Of a stretch of DNA of 64,000 bases, positions 25,832-34,771 are shown piece after piece (positions within the stretch are counted from its first letter, which is position 1; each line of letters opens with the position of its first letter). The DNA is taken from positions 62,001-126,000 of the forward strand of contig CAZRQL010000001.1 of NCBI GenBank assembly GCA_964602415.1, read 5' to 3'. The stretch comes from CAZRQL01 sp964602415 (GTDB taxonomy: Bacteria > Bacteroidota > Bacteroidia > Cytophagales > Flammeovirgaceae). The notes beneath the pieces were generated by a model, which was not told where the DNA came from, ran no database searches, and saw nothing but the letters and a program-made list of their open reading frames with translations. A program made the position numbers and the translations under genes.

Positions 25832-26572
25832 ATGAAGCCTATCACAAAAATCGCAATTATAATGGCCATGCGAGCTGAGTCCCAACCCCTCATCCATGCT
25901 TTAGGTTGTCGGCCTATTGAACTCAATCATAGTGAGCACTTACCTGTTTTAGGCTACCACGTCAGCCGCGAAGGGCAAGATATATACATACTGGTCAACG
26001 GCAAAGACCCACGCTACGGGGTGGACAGTGTAGGTACACAACCCGCCACCCTCACGGCTCTGTTGGCGGTACAGCAGTTTGCCCCCGATATTATCATCAA
26101 TGCAGGCACAGCCGGCAGTTTTCAGAGCAAGGGGGCAAAGATAGCAGAGGTCTATTTGAGTGCAGACAAAGTTGTTTACCACGATAGGCGCATCATGCTG
26201 CCCGGTTTTTTTGAGTACGGAATAGGCAATTATCCTTGCGTAAAAGCGGAAGGGATGGCCAGAGATTTGGGATTGCGTACAGGCGTAATCAGTACAGGCA
26301 ATTCGCTGGATATGATTAAGAAAGACTTACAGTTTATGATACCCAACGACACCATGCTCAAAGAAATGGAAGCAGCCGCAATCGCCTATATAGCCTCTCT
26401 TTTTGGAATCCCCTTTTTGGGTGTCAAATCCATAACCGATTTGGTGGACAATGACGAAGACGACGAAGAGGAATTTGTAGAGAACTTGGCTGCGGCTTCC
26501 TCAGCTCTTTGCAAAGCGACCCTCCAGATATTAGATTATATGAAAGGAAAAACCATTGCTCAATTGGCATAA
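25832..26572 (+). CDS. 5'-methylthioadenosine nucleosidase-like nucleoside phosphorylase family protein
   Basis: A 246-residue phosphorylase-superfamily enzyme. It has KIAIIMAMRAESQPL at the start, NAGTAGSF in the core, LKEMEAAAIAYIA with the ribose-binding Met-Glu pair, and GVKSITDLVDN with the conserved catalytic Asp. It resembles the plant-type MTA nucleosidases more than classic MtnN. The role would be hydrolysis of methylthioadenosine (or a related nucleoside) in methionine salvage. A DEDDEEEF acidic stretch follows the catalytic Asp. A strong hairpin terminator lies at its stop codon. Confidence 0.75.
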   Translation: MKPITKIAIIMAMRAESQPLIHALGCRPIELNHSEHLPVLGYHVSREGQDIYILVNGKDPRYGVDSVGTQPATLTALLAVQQFAPDIIINAGTAGSFQSKGAKIAEVYLSADKVVYHDRRIMLPGFFEYGIGNYPCVKAEGMARDLGLRTGVISTGNSLDMIKKDLQFMIPNDTMLKEMEAAAIAYIASLFGIPFLGVKSITDLVDNDEDDEEEFVENLAAASSALCKATLQILDYMKGKTIAQLA

Positions 26573-26602
26573 AAAAAGCGGTTCTTAAAAACCGCTTTTT
26601 TT
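26571..26602. terminator. Bidirectional rho-independent terminator
   Basis: A perfect stem AAAAAAAGCGGTT (26571-26583) / AACCGCTTTTTTT (26590-26602) with a 6-nt loop. It has T-runs in both directions and sits between convergent genes, so it should serve both. Confidence 0.9.
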
Positions 26603-26624
26603 ATTTTTAAGTCCCGCTTACTAC

Positions 26625-27140
26625 TTATTTACGAATGAGGTTGAAACGGTATTTAGGTCTGGTTTTGTCAGTTGTTACAATCCACTCCAAAGTCATAGCA
26701 GTCTCAGTAGGTGCAACTCCGCCGAAAGTAACAGCAGAAATAATTTGACCGGTTCCGAATGTGATGTCATTGGCAGTAGCTCCTACGCCCGATACAGAGA
26801 AAGTGCCGGTAAGAGCTGAAGGATTGGCATAGATGGGGAGTTTGTCATCAGTCAAATTTCCTTTGGTGATTTTGTAAGTTCCGGTAGTTTTTGAACCGGC
26901 GTTCAACTTGAACTCGACTTCAAAACCTTGGTACTCAGATGCAGGGATTGCAGAAGGCTGACCCTGACCCACTGTAACGAAGGCATCTTTGATTACCCAA
27001 ACACGGCCTACTTCGCCATTTGAGATGATCTCGCCCGGAGATTTTGGGGCAGGAGGAGTGGAAGTGCCGCCTCCACAAGAGAAAAATGCGCTAAAAGATA
27101 CGAGCGCGAAAAAAGCAAGGGTGAGTTTTAAAACTTTCAT
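26625..27140 (-). CDS. Uncharacterised lipoprotein
   Basis: A 171-residue protein with a lipoprotein signal ending LVSFSAFFSC (Cys about residue 22), followed by a GGG-TSTPPAPKSP linker and a beta-rich domain of about 130 residues (VWVIKDAFVTV, GFEVEFKLNAG, SGVGATANDITFGTGQI, MTLEWIVTTD). The size and strand pattern resemble lipocalin-like or DUF5004-type Bacteroidota lipoproteins, but no diagnostic motif is present. Start ATG 27140. It ends near the bidirectional terminator and has its own upstream gap, so it is probably monocistronic. Function unknown; envelope. Confidence 0.7.
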   Translation of the reverse strand: MKVLKLTLAFFALVSFSAFFSCGGGTSTPPAPKSPGEIISNGEVGRVWVIKDAFVTVGQGQPSAIPASEYQGFEVEFKLNAGSKTTGTYKITKGNLTDDKLPIYANPSALTGTFSVSGVGATANDITFGTGQIISAVTFGGVAPTETAMTLEWIVTTDKTRPKYRFNLIRK

Positions 27141-27208
27141 ATCAAAATTTTTTAAGTTTTTTATTTAATACAAGTTACTTATCAAAACGTAATTCTGTAA
27201 CAATATTT

Positions 27209-27841
27209 TCAGTTCAAATTTAATAAACTAATTTTATCCAAGTCAATAACCGAGTCGAAATTTTTGTATTCGTCATGTTGGTTGGAGGCCAAAAACACCA
27301 GTCTCTGTTCTGCAAATACTTTAAAATTAGAATAATACCAAGAAATATTTTTATTGTCCAAGTTAGCGGTCGGTTCGTCTAAGAAGACTGCTTGGCCATC
27401 TACTCCAAAAGCAAGGCTTAGCTTGAGCCTTTGTTTCATACCTGAAGAAAATAAGCGTATAGGCTTTTCAACATCAGATTTTTGGGCACAGGCCAAATCA
27501 AAAAAATCTTGCTCGCTGATAACGAACTTTCTTGAATGAGAAGCCAAACGGTATAACTGCTTAGTATTCAATTCTTCAGGTAGTTGTTGATAAGGCGCAC
27601 AAAGACTGACAAGTCTAAAGATATTTTCTAACTCAATTTCTTTTTCCTTGTAATTATAGACTATTTTTCCTTTGTCAGGTTGCATGTAGGTAAGCAATAT
27701 TTTTAGAAGTGTCGATTTTCCCGAACCGTTGGAGCCGATAAAGGCGATTTTATTTTTTGATTCAAACCGGTGGGAAAAGTCTGAAACTATTTTTTTTGTC
27801 CCAAAACGTTTGCTCAAATTGAAAGCCTCAATGGATAGCAT
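27209..27841 (-). CDS. ABC transporter ATP-binding protein (single, CcmA-like size)
   Basis: A 210-residue ATPase. Walker A is IGSNGSGKST, the signature motif is LFSSGMKQRL, Walker B is AVFLDEPTANLD and the switch His appears in SNQHDE. The small size and the GMKQR form of the signature recall CcmA and short gliding or export ATPases. No permease gene is adjacent: the gene starts 2 nt after lpxA ends and probably is the last gene of the lpxC/fabZ-lpxA operon. The partner and substrate are unknown. Confidence 0.85.
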   Translation of the reverse strand: MLSIEAFNLSKRFGTKKIVSDFSHRFESKNKIAFIGSNGSGKSTLLKILLTYMQPDKGKIVYNYKEKEIELENIFRLVSLCAPYQQLPEELNTKQLYRLASHSRKFVISEQDFFDLACAQKSDVEKPIRLFSSGMKQRLKLSLAFGVDGQAVFLDEPTANLDNKNISWYYSNFKVFAEQRLVFLASNQHDEYKNFDSVIDLDKISLLNLN

Positions 27842-27843
27842 GG

Positions 27844-28653
27844 TTAATCGAAGTCTGTTGCGGATTGTCTGTTAGAAATGTATCCTTTCATAATCCCCCT
27901 TGATGAGGTTTTGATGAAATGCACAATGTCGCGGACGCTCTGGCTAAAGGGGGCTATTTCGCTCTCTATCTTGTCAACGGCTTTTCCAAAAGATAGTCCA
28001 TTGAGATACAATATCCTGTAGGCTTCGGTTATGCTTTCTATGTCTTTGGGTTCAAATCCTCGTCTTCTCAGACCGACACTATTGATTCCACAGTAGCCTA
28101 TCGGTTCGCGCCCGGCTTTGGTAAACGGCGGCACGTCTTTACGTACCAAAGAGCCACCTGACACAATGGCATGGCGACCTATTTTTGAAAATTGATGGAT
28201 GGCTGTTGTGCCGCCTATGATGGCAAAGTCCTCAATTTCTACATGCCCTGCAACCTGTACGGTGTTGGCTATGATGCAGTTATCCCCGACTATACAATCA
28301 TGCGCCAAGTGCACGTAAGCCATCAGCAAGCAGTTTTTGCCGATTTGGGTCTTCATCTTGTCATTTGTGCCTCTATTTACCGTTACGCATTCTCTGATGG
28401 TTGTCTGGTCTCCAATGATGGCCAGTGTATCTTCTCCGGCAAATTTGAGGTCTTGAGGAATGGCGGAAATAACCGCACCGGGGAAAATCCTGCATTTACT
28501 CCCAATCCTTGCGCCCGGCATAATCGTAACGTTTGGCCCTATCCAAGTGCCGTCTCCTATTTCCACATTTTCGTAAACTGTCGTAAAAGGACCTATCTCA
28601 ACGTTTTCTCCAATTTTGGCCTTAGGGTGTATTTCTGCAAAGCGGTGTATCAT
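27844..28653 (-). CDS. lpxA: UDP-N-acetylglucosamine acyltransferase
   Basis: A 269-residue left-handed beta-helix protein with hexapeptide repeats across residues 1-190 (IHPKAKIGENVEIGPF and on) and a helical C-terminal domain. The catalytic His is in YVHLAHDCIVGDN, and GGTTAIHQFSKIG follows. LpxA performs the first step of lipid A synthesis, acylating UDP-GlcNAc. It is downstream of the lpxC/fabZ fusion, with about 100 nt between. lpxD, which is often next to it in Bacteroidota, is not in the window. Length is normal. Confidence 0.95.
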   Translation of the reverse strand: MIHRFAEIHPKAKIGENVEIGPFTTVYENVEIGDGTWIGPNVTIMPGARIGSKCRIFPGAVISAIPQDLKFAGEDTLAIIGDQTTIRECVTVNRGTNDKMKTQIGKNCLLMAYVHLAHDCIVGDNCIIANTVQVAGHVEIEDFAIIGGTTAIHQFSKIGRHAIVSGGSLVRKDVPPFTKAGREPIGYCGINSVGLRRRGFEPKDIESITEAYRILYLNGLSFGKAVDKIESEIAPFSQSVRDIVHFIKTSSRGIMKGYISNRQSATDFD

Positions 28654-28756
28654 AATTCAATTTCGGATATAAGAAATAAAGACAAATGGGGCGAGAACTT
28701 TGACAAAAAAAGTTTACTGATAAAAAAGTACACTTTATTTTATGCGAAACAAGAAG

Positions 28757-30157
28757 CTATTTGGTATCATCCTTCTTTACCAAACTTGCAGACATATTGC
28801 TTTCGCACACCAGTTTGTCTCCCACAAAGGCCTGGCCTTTTATCTGAGCAATCCCCCGCCTTATTGGGGCAGTGAGTTCGCACTTCATCACGAGGGTATC
28901 TCCGGGAATGACCATTTTTCGGAATCTACAGTTTTCAATTCCAATAAAATAAGTCCAGTAGTTGTAAGGATTGTCCACGGTGTTGAGCAGCAAAATACCA
29001 CCTGTTTGGGCAATGGCCTCAATTTGGAGCACGCCCGGCATGACAGGATTGTTGGGGAAATGCCCTTGGAAAAAAGGCTCGTTGTAGGTGATGTTTTTTA
29101 CTCCTACTACCGTGGTGTCGGTCAGTTCGATGATTTTATCTACCAAAAGGAAGGGGTAGGCATGGGGTAAAACTTTGGCTATCTGATTGATGTCTAAAAG
29201 GGGAGTTTGGTTGGGGTCGTAGCGCGGAATCTCATTTTTTTCATACTTTTTCATCATCCGTTTGAGTTTTCGCGCAAAAGCCACGTTGGCGGCGTGTCCG
29301 GGTCGGGCTGCCATGATTTGTGCTTTGATAGGCCGGCCAGCCAGAGCCAAATCCCCTACCAAATCTAAGAGTTTGTGCCGAGCGGGTTCATTAGAATACC
29401 TGAGTTGCAAGTTATTGAGTATGCCACCCTGTTGAACTTCTACTTTTGGAATGTTGAAGATTTTTTTCAGTTCTTCGAGTTCCTCTTCACTGGGGACTTT
29501 ATCCACCACCACAATGGCGTTGTCCAACGCACCGCCTTTGATGAGGTTGTTTTTGACCAACATCTGCAATTCTCTAAAAAAGCAAAATGTCCTGCAAGAA
29601 GCTATATCTTTGGCAAACAGGCTAATATCGTTAAGAGAAGCATGTTGGTTGCCCAGCACGGGGGAGTTGTAATCCACCATGACCGTCAAGCGGTAGTCGT
29701 TCAAGGGCAGGGCTGCAATTTCAATGTCATTCTCATCGTCTTTGTAAAAAAGTCCTTCGGGCACTTCAAAAAAATCTCTGTCTGCATCTTGCTCTTCAAA
29801 ACCAACACTTTGCAAAGCCTCTATGAATTTTATCGAACTGCCGTCCATGATAGGTGGCTCAGGACCATCGAGTTGGATAAGTACATTGTCTATCTCCAGT
29901 CCTACTAAAGCGGCCAGCGTGTGTTCGACTGTATGAACCCGTGCACCGTTTTGTTCCAAAGTAGTGCCTCTGGATACATCTACCACGTTGTCTGCATCTG
30001 CGTCTATAATCGGGCTGCCTTCCAAGTCAATCCGCTGAAATTTGTATCCATGTCCAATCTTGGCAGGTTGAAAGGTCATATTGCACTTGACACCTGTATG
30101 GAGACCAATACCCGAGATGGTTACCGGAGCTTTGATGGTTTGTTGTTTTTTGCGCAT
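28757..30157 (-). CDS. lpxC/fabZ: Bifunctional LpxC deacetylase / FabZ dehydratase
   Basis: A 466-residue fusion. Residues 1-300 are UDP-3-O-acyl-GlcNAc deacetylase (LpxC): GIGLHTGVKCNMTF, zinc ligand His in VHTVEHTLAALVG, LDGPEPPIMDGSS, and the second zinc site in ARHKLLDLVGDLAL. Residues about 315-466 are 3-hydroxyacyl-ACP dehydratase (FabZ): LPHAYPFLLVDKI and the catalytic GHFPNNPVMPGVLQIEA. The fusion is typical of Bacteroidota and couples lipid A synthesis to acyl-ACP supply. It is divergent from gldH, with a -7 box at 30172-30179. Confidence 0.96.
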   Translation of the reverse strand: MRKKQQTIKAPVTISGIGLHTGVKCNMTFQPAKIGHGYKFQRIDLEGSPIIDADADNVVDVSRGTTLEQNGARVHTVEHTLAALVGLEIDNVLIQLDGPEPPIMDGSSIKFIEALQSVGFEEQDADRDFFEVPEGLFYKDDENDIEIAALPLNDYRLTVMVDYNSPVLGNQHASLNDISLFAKDIASCRTFCFFRELQMLVKNNLIKGGALDNAIVVVDKVPSEEELEELKKIFNIPKVEVQQGGILNNLQLRYSNEPARHKLLDLVGDLALAGRPIKAQIMAARPGHAANVAFARKLKRMMKKYEKNEIPRYDPNQTPLLDINQIAKVLPHAYPFLLVDKIIELTDTTVVGVKNITYNEPFFQGHFPNNPVMPGVLQIEAIAQTGGILLLNTVDNPYNYWTYFIGIENCRFRKMVIPGDTLVMKCELTAPIRRGIAQIKGQAFVGDKLVCESNMSASLVKKDDTK

Positions 30158-30171
30158 AAAATCAAATTGAG

Positions 30172-30179
30172 CAAAAATA
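30172..30179 (-). promoter_or_regulatory. -7 element for lpxC/fabZ
   Basis: Reads TATTTTTG on the minus strand, an exact TAnnTTTG match, with 14 nt to the ATG at 30157. The -33 box is unclear. Confidence 0.4.
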
Positions 30180-30307
30180 TCCCTATCGTATCAATTATGG
30201 AAAAAAATATTATCGTATCGAGGGTATAGTTTGCCGGACGATTGATAAAAAAAGATTGTTTATTTATATTAACATTACATTGAGCTAATTTTCCTTCCAA
30301 ATTGCTT

Positions 30308-30335
30308 TTTGCATAACCCCTTGCGCTTATATTTG
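30308..30335 (+). promoter_or_regulatory. Promoter for gldH
   Basis: TTTG at 30308-30311, 16 nt, then TATATTTG at 30328-30335. Both boxes are exact matches to the Bacteroidota consensus. The start codon follows after about 52 nt. Confidence 0.55.
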
Positions 30336-30387
30336 CGCTGCAAATTTAGATACTAAGCCTAACACGTAGCATAAATAATCTGTGAAG

Positions 30388-30864
30388 ATGAAATCAACGA
30401 GTCTAACTTACATTTTGATATTCAATATCTTTCTTTTATTTTCTTGTCAAAACAACAAAGTTCACCACCTCTACAAGGCCATCCCGAATTATGGTTGGAT
30501 ATACCCCGATGAAAATGTGAATTTTCAGTTTGATATTAAAGACACAGTACAACTTTACAATATTAGCTTTTTTGTTACCAATACCGACAAATACAGTTTT
30601 TGCAATTTGTACTATCAATACCGTCTGTATGATTCGGCGGGCAATACCCTCTCGGCGCGGCTGGGGAGCATAGACTTGTACGACTGCAAATTAGGCTCGC
30701 CATTAGGCTCAGGTTCAACAGGGATTTTTACTAAAACAGATTTTTTGATTAATGATTTCAAATTTCCTTACATTGGAAAATACGGTTTAGAGATCATGCA
30801 ATACATGCGATTGGATACCTTGAAAGGGATTCAGTCAGTGGGTATGTCAGTTGAAAGGAAATAA
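30388..30864 (+). CDS. gldH: Gliding motility lipoprotein GldH
   Basis: About 158 residues. A lipoprotein signal ends LLFSC; the mature part has YGWIYPDENVNFQFDI, a TVQLYNISFFVTNTDKY strand pair, LSARLGSIDLYDCKLGSPLGSG and the C-terminal GLEIMQYMRLDTLKGIQSVGMSVE, which is the conserved GldH ending. GldH is needed for gliding and for T9SS assembly in flavobacteria, where it sits in the envelope. ATG 30388 is chosen; GTG 30382 adds two residues. Only one gliding gene lies here; sprA and porP are elsewhere in the window. Confidence 0.85.
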   Translation: MKSTSLTYILIFNIFLLFSCQNNKVHHLYKAIPNYGWIYPDENVNFQFDIKDTVQLYNISFFVTNTDKYSFCNLYYQYRLYDSAGNTLSARLGSIDLYDCKLGSPLGSGSTGIFTKTDFLINDFKFPYIGKYGLEIMQYMRLDTLKGIQSVGMSVERK

Positions 30865-30956
30865 GTTTTCAGCTTATCATTGCCACAACACGGCTTTATT
30901 TTTTGCTTCTATGTACTTTTGGAAGCAAAGTTTCCATCATTTTAAAGAATTTTTAG

Positions 30957-32126
30957 ATGTACTCAGTTCCATTTGTTCTCTTGATGGCCTTTTTTATGAG
31001 TTGTCAGACGGGCAACAAAAAAGAAGCCTCCGTTGCCTATCAACTCAAAATCGGAGCCGAACAATTCGATAAGTATTTGTACATACTTAAAAATAAAAAA
31101 GTTGCCCTTGCCGTCAATCATACGTCAGTTGTGGGAAATAGCCATTTGCTCGATACCCTAAAATCACTCAATGTAAATATAGTTAAAATTTTTACGCCTG
31201 AGCATGGCTTTCGCGGGCAGTTGGAAGCAGGTCAAGCAGTCAACGATTCAAAGGACGAAAAAACAGGGATTCCTATTGTATCTCTGTATGGCAAAAATAA
31301 GAAACCCACCGCTGAGATGCTTACGAATGTGGACATCGTTGTCTTTGATATACAAGATGTTGGCGCAAGATTTTACACGTACATCTCCACTATGCACTAT
31401 CTGATGGAGGCTTGTGCCGAAAACTTCAAATGGTTTGTGGTGTTGGATAGACCCAATCCCAACGGACACTACGTTGACGGGCCGGTGCTTCAGAAGGCAA
31501 AGACTTCATTTGTAGGTATTTATCCCATACCTATCGTGCATGGTCTAACGGTTGGGGAGTTGGCTCTTATGGCCAACGGAGAGAGCTGGCTCAAAGACAA
31601 AAAGATGTGCAAGCTCATTGTCATACCTTGCGCAAATTACTCACATTCTACGTCTTACAATTTGCCTATTCCGCCCTCACCCAATTTAAGAGATTCTTTA
31701 TCAGTGGCTTTGTATCCTTCATTGTGCCTATTTGAGGGTACTCAAGTCAGTGTAGGGAGGGGCACAGATGCCCCCTTTTTGCAGGTCGGGTCTCCCTATC
31801 ATTCAGACACGAGTACCCACAGCTTTACGCCTCAATCAAATACGGCTGCCCTCAAGCCTTTGCATGAAGGCAAAAAATGTTATGGTTTGGATTTGAGTAG
31901 AGAAAGCCAAACCCGCTTTACATTGAAGTACTTGATTAATTTTTATCAAAAAAGCAACGATAAGCAAAATTTTTTCAACTCTTTTTTTCCTCTTTTGGCT
32001 GGGAATGACTCACTAAGAATCCAAATAGAGGCAAATATGAGTGAAGACCGGATCAGACAAAGTTGGCATCAGGATTTGGAAAAGTACAAGCAAATTAGGA
32101 ATAAATATTTACTCTACCCAGAATAG
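30957..32126 (+). CDS. NamZ-type exo-beta-N-acetylmuramidase (DUF1343) lipoprotein
   Basis: A 389-residue protein with a lipoprotein signal ending FFMSC. The DUF1343 domain follows, with VALAVNHTSVVGN, the hallmark IFTPEHGFRGQ, VVFDIQDVGARFYTYISTM, VLDRPNPNG, and later FEGTQVSVGRGTDAPF. NamZ enzymes remove terminal N-acetylmuramic acid from peptidoglycan fragments, as in muropeptide recycling. Only 17 nt at the 3' end overlap the convergent hemW-like gene. Length and motif order are normal for the family. It lies 92 nt after gldH and may share its transcript. Confidence 0.85.
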   Translation: MYSVPFVLLMAFFMSCQTGNKKEASVAYQLKIGAEQFDKYLYILKNKKVALAVNHTSVVGNSHLLDTLKSLNVNIVKIFTPEHGFRGQLEAGQAVNDSKDEKTGIPIVSLYGKNKKPTAEMLTNVDIVVFDIQDVGARFYTYISTMHYLMEACAENFKWFVVLDRPNPNGHYVDGPVLQKAKTSFVGIYPIPIVHGLTVGELALMANGESWLKDKKMCKLIVIPCANYSHSTSYNLPIPPSPNLRDSLSVALYPSLCLFEGTQVSVGRGTDAPFLQVGSPYHSDTSTHSFTPQSNTAALKPLHEGKKCYGLDLSRESQTRFTLKYLINFYQKSNDKQNFFNSFFPLLAGNDSLRIQIEANMSEDRIRQSWHQDLEKYKQIRNKYLLYPE

Positions 32127-33224
32127 CTCACCTGCAATTTTGTCGGCGAGAAGCCAGCCTTTTGGAGTGAGTTTAAAATGGTCATCATTTTCAAAGTAGG
32201 CAAATTCAGACTCAACCCACTGATTCATAATGTTGTGATTGGGTTGATGTCCGATTTTACTTAGTTGGCTTATAGAGATTCCCCATTTGGTTCTTAGCCC
32301 TGTCATGATTGTTTCGTTGTAGTGGTTTTGGGGGCTAAGTATTTCTTTTTCAGAGGGTAGATTCCCAACTTCCAAAGAGTCTATGTATTTCTTATTGTTT
32401 GGAATATTAAACGACCTCTTCAAGCCATTGTAAGAGTGCGCACTTGGCCCTATACCGATGTAAGTCCCTTTTTTCCAATAGTTTGTATTGTGTTTGGAGT
32501 AAAATCCGGGTATGGAGAGGTTTGAGATTTCGTAGTGGTCAAAATTCTTCTCTTTTGAATACTGGTTTAGAAAAAGAAACTGCTCTACCACTGTGTCTTC
32601 GCAAACGGGGGGCAGTTTTCCGTTTTTGTACCAATTTTCAAAAGCCGTACCCCTCTCAATGGTTAGGCAATACGCCGAAAGATGTTGAATACCAATAGAA
32701 AAGGCTGTGTCAAGTTCTTGCTCCCAGTCTGATAGGCTCTGCCCGGGAAGTCCATACATCAAATCAATGCTAATATTGTCGAATCCGGCCTTGTGTGCAG
32801 ATTCAATACATGCAAAGGCTTGCCTGTCATCATGGGCTCGATTGAGAAGGACAAGATTTTTTGGGTTAAATGATTGAACACCAATACTGAGTCTATTGAA
32901 TCCCATTTCTTTGAGAGCCAAAAGAAATTCTAAGTTCAGGTCGTCGGGGTTGGCTTCTATGGTTATTTCGGCATGAGGTGAAAAAACCAACTCTTTTGAT
33001 TTTTTCACCATAGACTCTATATCATTCAAACTCAAAATAGAAGGTGTACCCCCTCCAAAATACAAAGAATTTATGGGTGATATGGTTTCTTGTGCCCTCA
33101 ATCCACACTCTTTGATCATCGCAACGACCATTTTTTGCCGCGACCTCGTTGTGGTCTCAAAGTGAAAATCGCAGTAATGGCAGGCTTTTTTGCAAAAAGG
33201 GACGTGCCAATACAAGCCACTCAT
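32109..33224 (-). CDS. hemW: Radical SAM protein, HemW (coproporphyrinogen oxidase-like) family
   Basis: A 371-residue radical SAM enzyme. It begins LYWHVPFCKKACHYCDF, with the CxxxCxxC cluster that binds the 4Fe-4S centre, followed by YFGGGTPSIL, EANPDDL, RLSIGVQSF and SAHSYNG near the C-terminal domain. HemW proteins are heme chaperones that resemble the oxygen-independent oxidase HemN but lack its activity. Length is typical for HemW and shorter than HemN. It starts 5 nt after the tig stop and so is probably co-transcribed with tig. Confidence 0.88.
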   Translation of the reverse strand: MSGLYWHVPFCKKACHYCDFHFETTTRSRQKMVVAMIKECGLRAQETISPINSLYFGGGTPSILSLNDIESMVKKSKELVFSPHAEITIEANPDDLNLEFLLALKEMGFNRLSIGVQSFNPKNLVLLNRAHDDRQAFACIESAHKAGFDNISIDLMYGLPGQSLSDWEQELDTAFSIGIQHLSAYCLTIERGTAFENWYKNGKLPPVCEDTVVEQFLFLNQYSKEKNFDHYEISNLSIPGFYSKHNTNYWKKGTYIGIGPSAHSYNGLKRSFNIPNNKKYIDSLEVGNLPSEKEILSPQNHYNETIMTGLRTKWGISISQLSKIGHQPNHNIMNQWVESEFAYFENDDHFKLTPKGWLLADKIAGELFWVE

Positions 33225-33229
33225 ATAAA

Positions 33230-34543
33230 TTACTTTTTGAGTTCTTCTTGCAAATGTTCCAATTCCTGCATGCTGATCTGCACAGGGATGCGCTGAAGCG
33301 GTAAGGCTTCCGGTGCTTTTATCATGATTAACTGATTTTTGGCAGAGGAAAATTTCCCTTCATCTTCTTTAAACATCTTAATGACATAAGAGCGCATATT
33401 GGAAAAATCTATCCCAAGATTACCGTATCGTTGTACAAGTGTAATAGCTTCAAAATCAACTACTTCATCAAAGGTTATACCGACATTGAATTGTTTTTCG
33501 ATGGCTTCGGCTATCAAAGACAAGGCGATGCCTTTTTGCAAGCTCGGTATTTTGGATGGGTCAATATCCATGGATTCGTTTTCCTCTGTGCGAGCGTATG
33601 AATAAAAGCGCATGAATATATCCTGATCCAAATTAATTGGATAAGTATCCAACAAGTCCCTCTCGAACTTGAGTTTTCTTAGGTATTGTGTCCTTCGACT
33701 TAGATGCTTGCTAAACTCACTTTCGATTAATTTTTCAAATTGTTCTTCGTTTTCTACGTTTTCCTCCGGGAAAAGTGCCTGGTAGAGTTCATTTCCGGTA
33801 GGAGTGTCGAGTTTTTGTACCCTCAATATTTCAAATTTAGCAACTGAGTCGCTCAATACTGTACCTTCACCAAAAAGTAAGGGGATATTTTCTTCAACAA
33901 GGATAGGCGGTAAAGATGTTTCAATTGTGTCTGCTTGTTTTTTGTCCAAAAATAGATGGTGGTATTCGCTTTTTATATCTCTATCCAAGCTGAACCACTG
34001 CCTCTTAGTGGTTTCATTGAAACTCACATCGGCCTGAAAATAAGAGTTTTCTATAATTTGATATGTGTCGGTGTAGGTGTTTGCGTACTTGATAAAGTTG
34101 GTTTTGAAATTTTCAAAATCACTGTCAGTTGTAACAATCTCATAATCAAATAATTTTATCTTATCCAACAAATCCTCACAATCTATTTTTGGGCTAATAA
34201 AAAAATCGAAACTAAAAGTAAAAGGCTCTTGGGCATCTATCTTTTCTTTGGTAATAATATCACCTGTCGGTATAGGGCTAAACAAGAAGTTCACTTTGGA
34301 ATCGGTAACAAATTCTCTAATTGCCTTTTGCATAAGGTTTACCACGGAGTCTTCTTTCACATTATTACCCATCATTTTATTGACAAGCGGTAGCGGAGCT
34401 TTTCCGGGTCGAAAGCCTTTGATTGCTACTGTTTTTGCGATTTTTTTGAGCTGTTTGTCAGCTTCATCCATGTAGTCGGCTGTTTGTACTGTGATACTAA
34501 GTGTCCCTAAATTCGGGTTTTTTTGTTCAAATGAAGTTTCCAT
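33230..34543 (-). CDS. tig: Trigger factor chaperone
   Basis: A 437-residue protein. The ribosome-binding N-terminal domain has the signature GFRPGKAPLPLV (about residues 44-55). The middle domain, where the FKBP-type prolyl isomerase normally lies (about 150-240), is poorly conserved and I do not see the usual GDxVxxDFxG core. The C-terminal chaperone domain is helical (about 265-430). Trigger factor binds nascent chains at the ribosome exit. The sequence is divergent, as is usual in Bacteroidota. A terminator upstream separates it from tRNA-Leu. Confidence 0.88.
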   Translation of the reverse strand: METSFEQKNPNLGTLSITVQTADYMDEADKQLKKIAKTVAIKGFRPGKAPLPLVNKMMGNNVKEDSVVNLMQKAIREFVTDSKVNFLFSPIPTGDIITKEKIDAQEPFTFSFDFFISPKIDCEDLLDKIKLFDYEIVTTDSDFENFKTNFIKYANTYTDTYQIIENSYFQADVSFNETTKRQWFSLDRDIKSEYHHLFLDKKQADTIETSLPPILVEENIPLLFGEGTVLSDSVAKFEILRVQKLDTPTGNELYQALFPEENVENEEQFEKLIESEFSKHLSRRTQYLRKLKFERDLLDTYPINLDQDIFMRFYSYARTEENESMDIDPSKIPSLQKGIALSLIAEAIEKQFNVGITFDEVVDFEAITLVQRYGNLGIDFSNMRSYVIKMFKEDEGKFSSAKNQLIMIKAPEALPLQRIPVQISMQELEHLQEELKK

Positions 34544-34564
34544 TAAAAACTATTTTCTTCGTTT

Positions 34565-34592
34565 TTTTAAAAAAAAAGCCCGAAACCGGGCT
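34565..34592 (-). terminator. Rho-independent terminator after tRNA-Leu
   Basis: Stem AGCCCG (34577-34582) / CGGGCT (34587-34592) with a 4-nt loop. On the minus strand it is followed by a T-run (34569-34577), so it ends tRNA-Leu transcription before tig begins. Confidence 0.8.
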
Positions 34593-34600
34593 GGATTTAG

Positions 34601-34682
34601 TGCGGATGGAGGGACTCGAACCCCCATGCCGTGAAGCGTCAGATCCTAAGTCTGATGCGTCTGCCAATTTCGCCACATCCGC
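34601..34682 (-). tRNA. tRNA-Leu (anticodon UAG)
   Basis: An 82-nt class II tRNA on the minus strand. The acceptor stem GCGGATG pairs with CATCCGC, the anticodon stem TCAGA/TCTGA encloses the loop CTTAGGA with anticodon TAG, a long variable arm follows, and the T-loop is TTCGAGT. The discriminator base is A and CCA is not encoded. A terminator lies directly downstream. Confidence 0.95.
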
Positions 34683-34771
34683 AAATGGGTTGCAAATGTA
34701 TCAATTATTTTTCATAAAAAAACCGAATAAGGAAAAATAAAATTCTGCATCTATTTGCGAGCATCGTTGGG

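Noticed and set aside
28192..28875. Plus-strand frame antisense to lpxA
   Set aside because: Shadow of the hexapeptide-repeat region of lpxA.
29375..29908. Plus-strand frame antisense to lpxC/fabZ
   Set aside because: Shadow of the conserved LpxC region; no features of its own.
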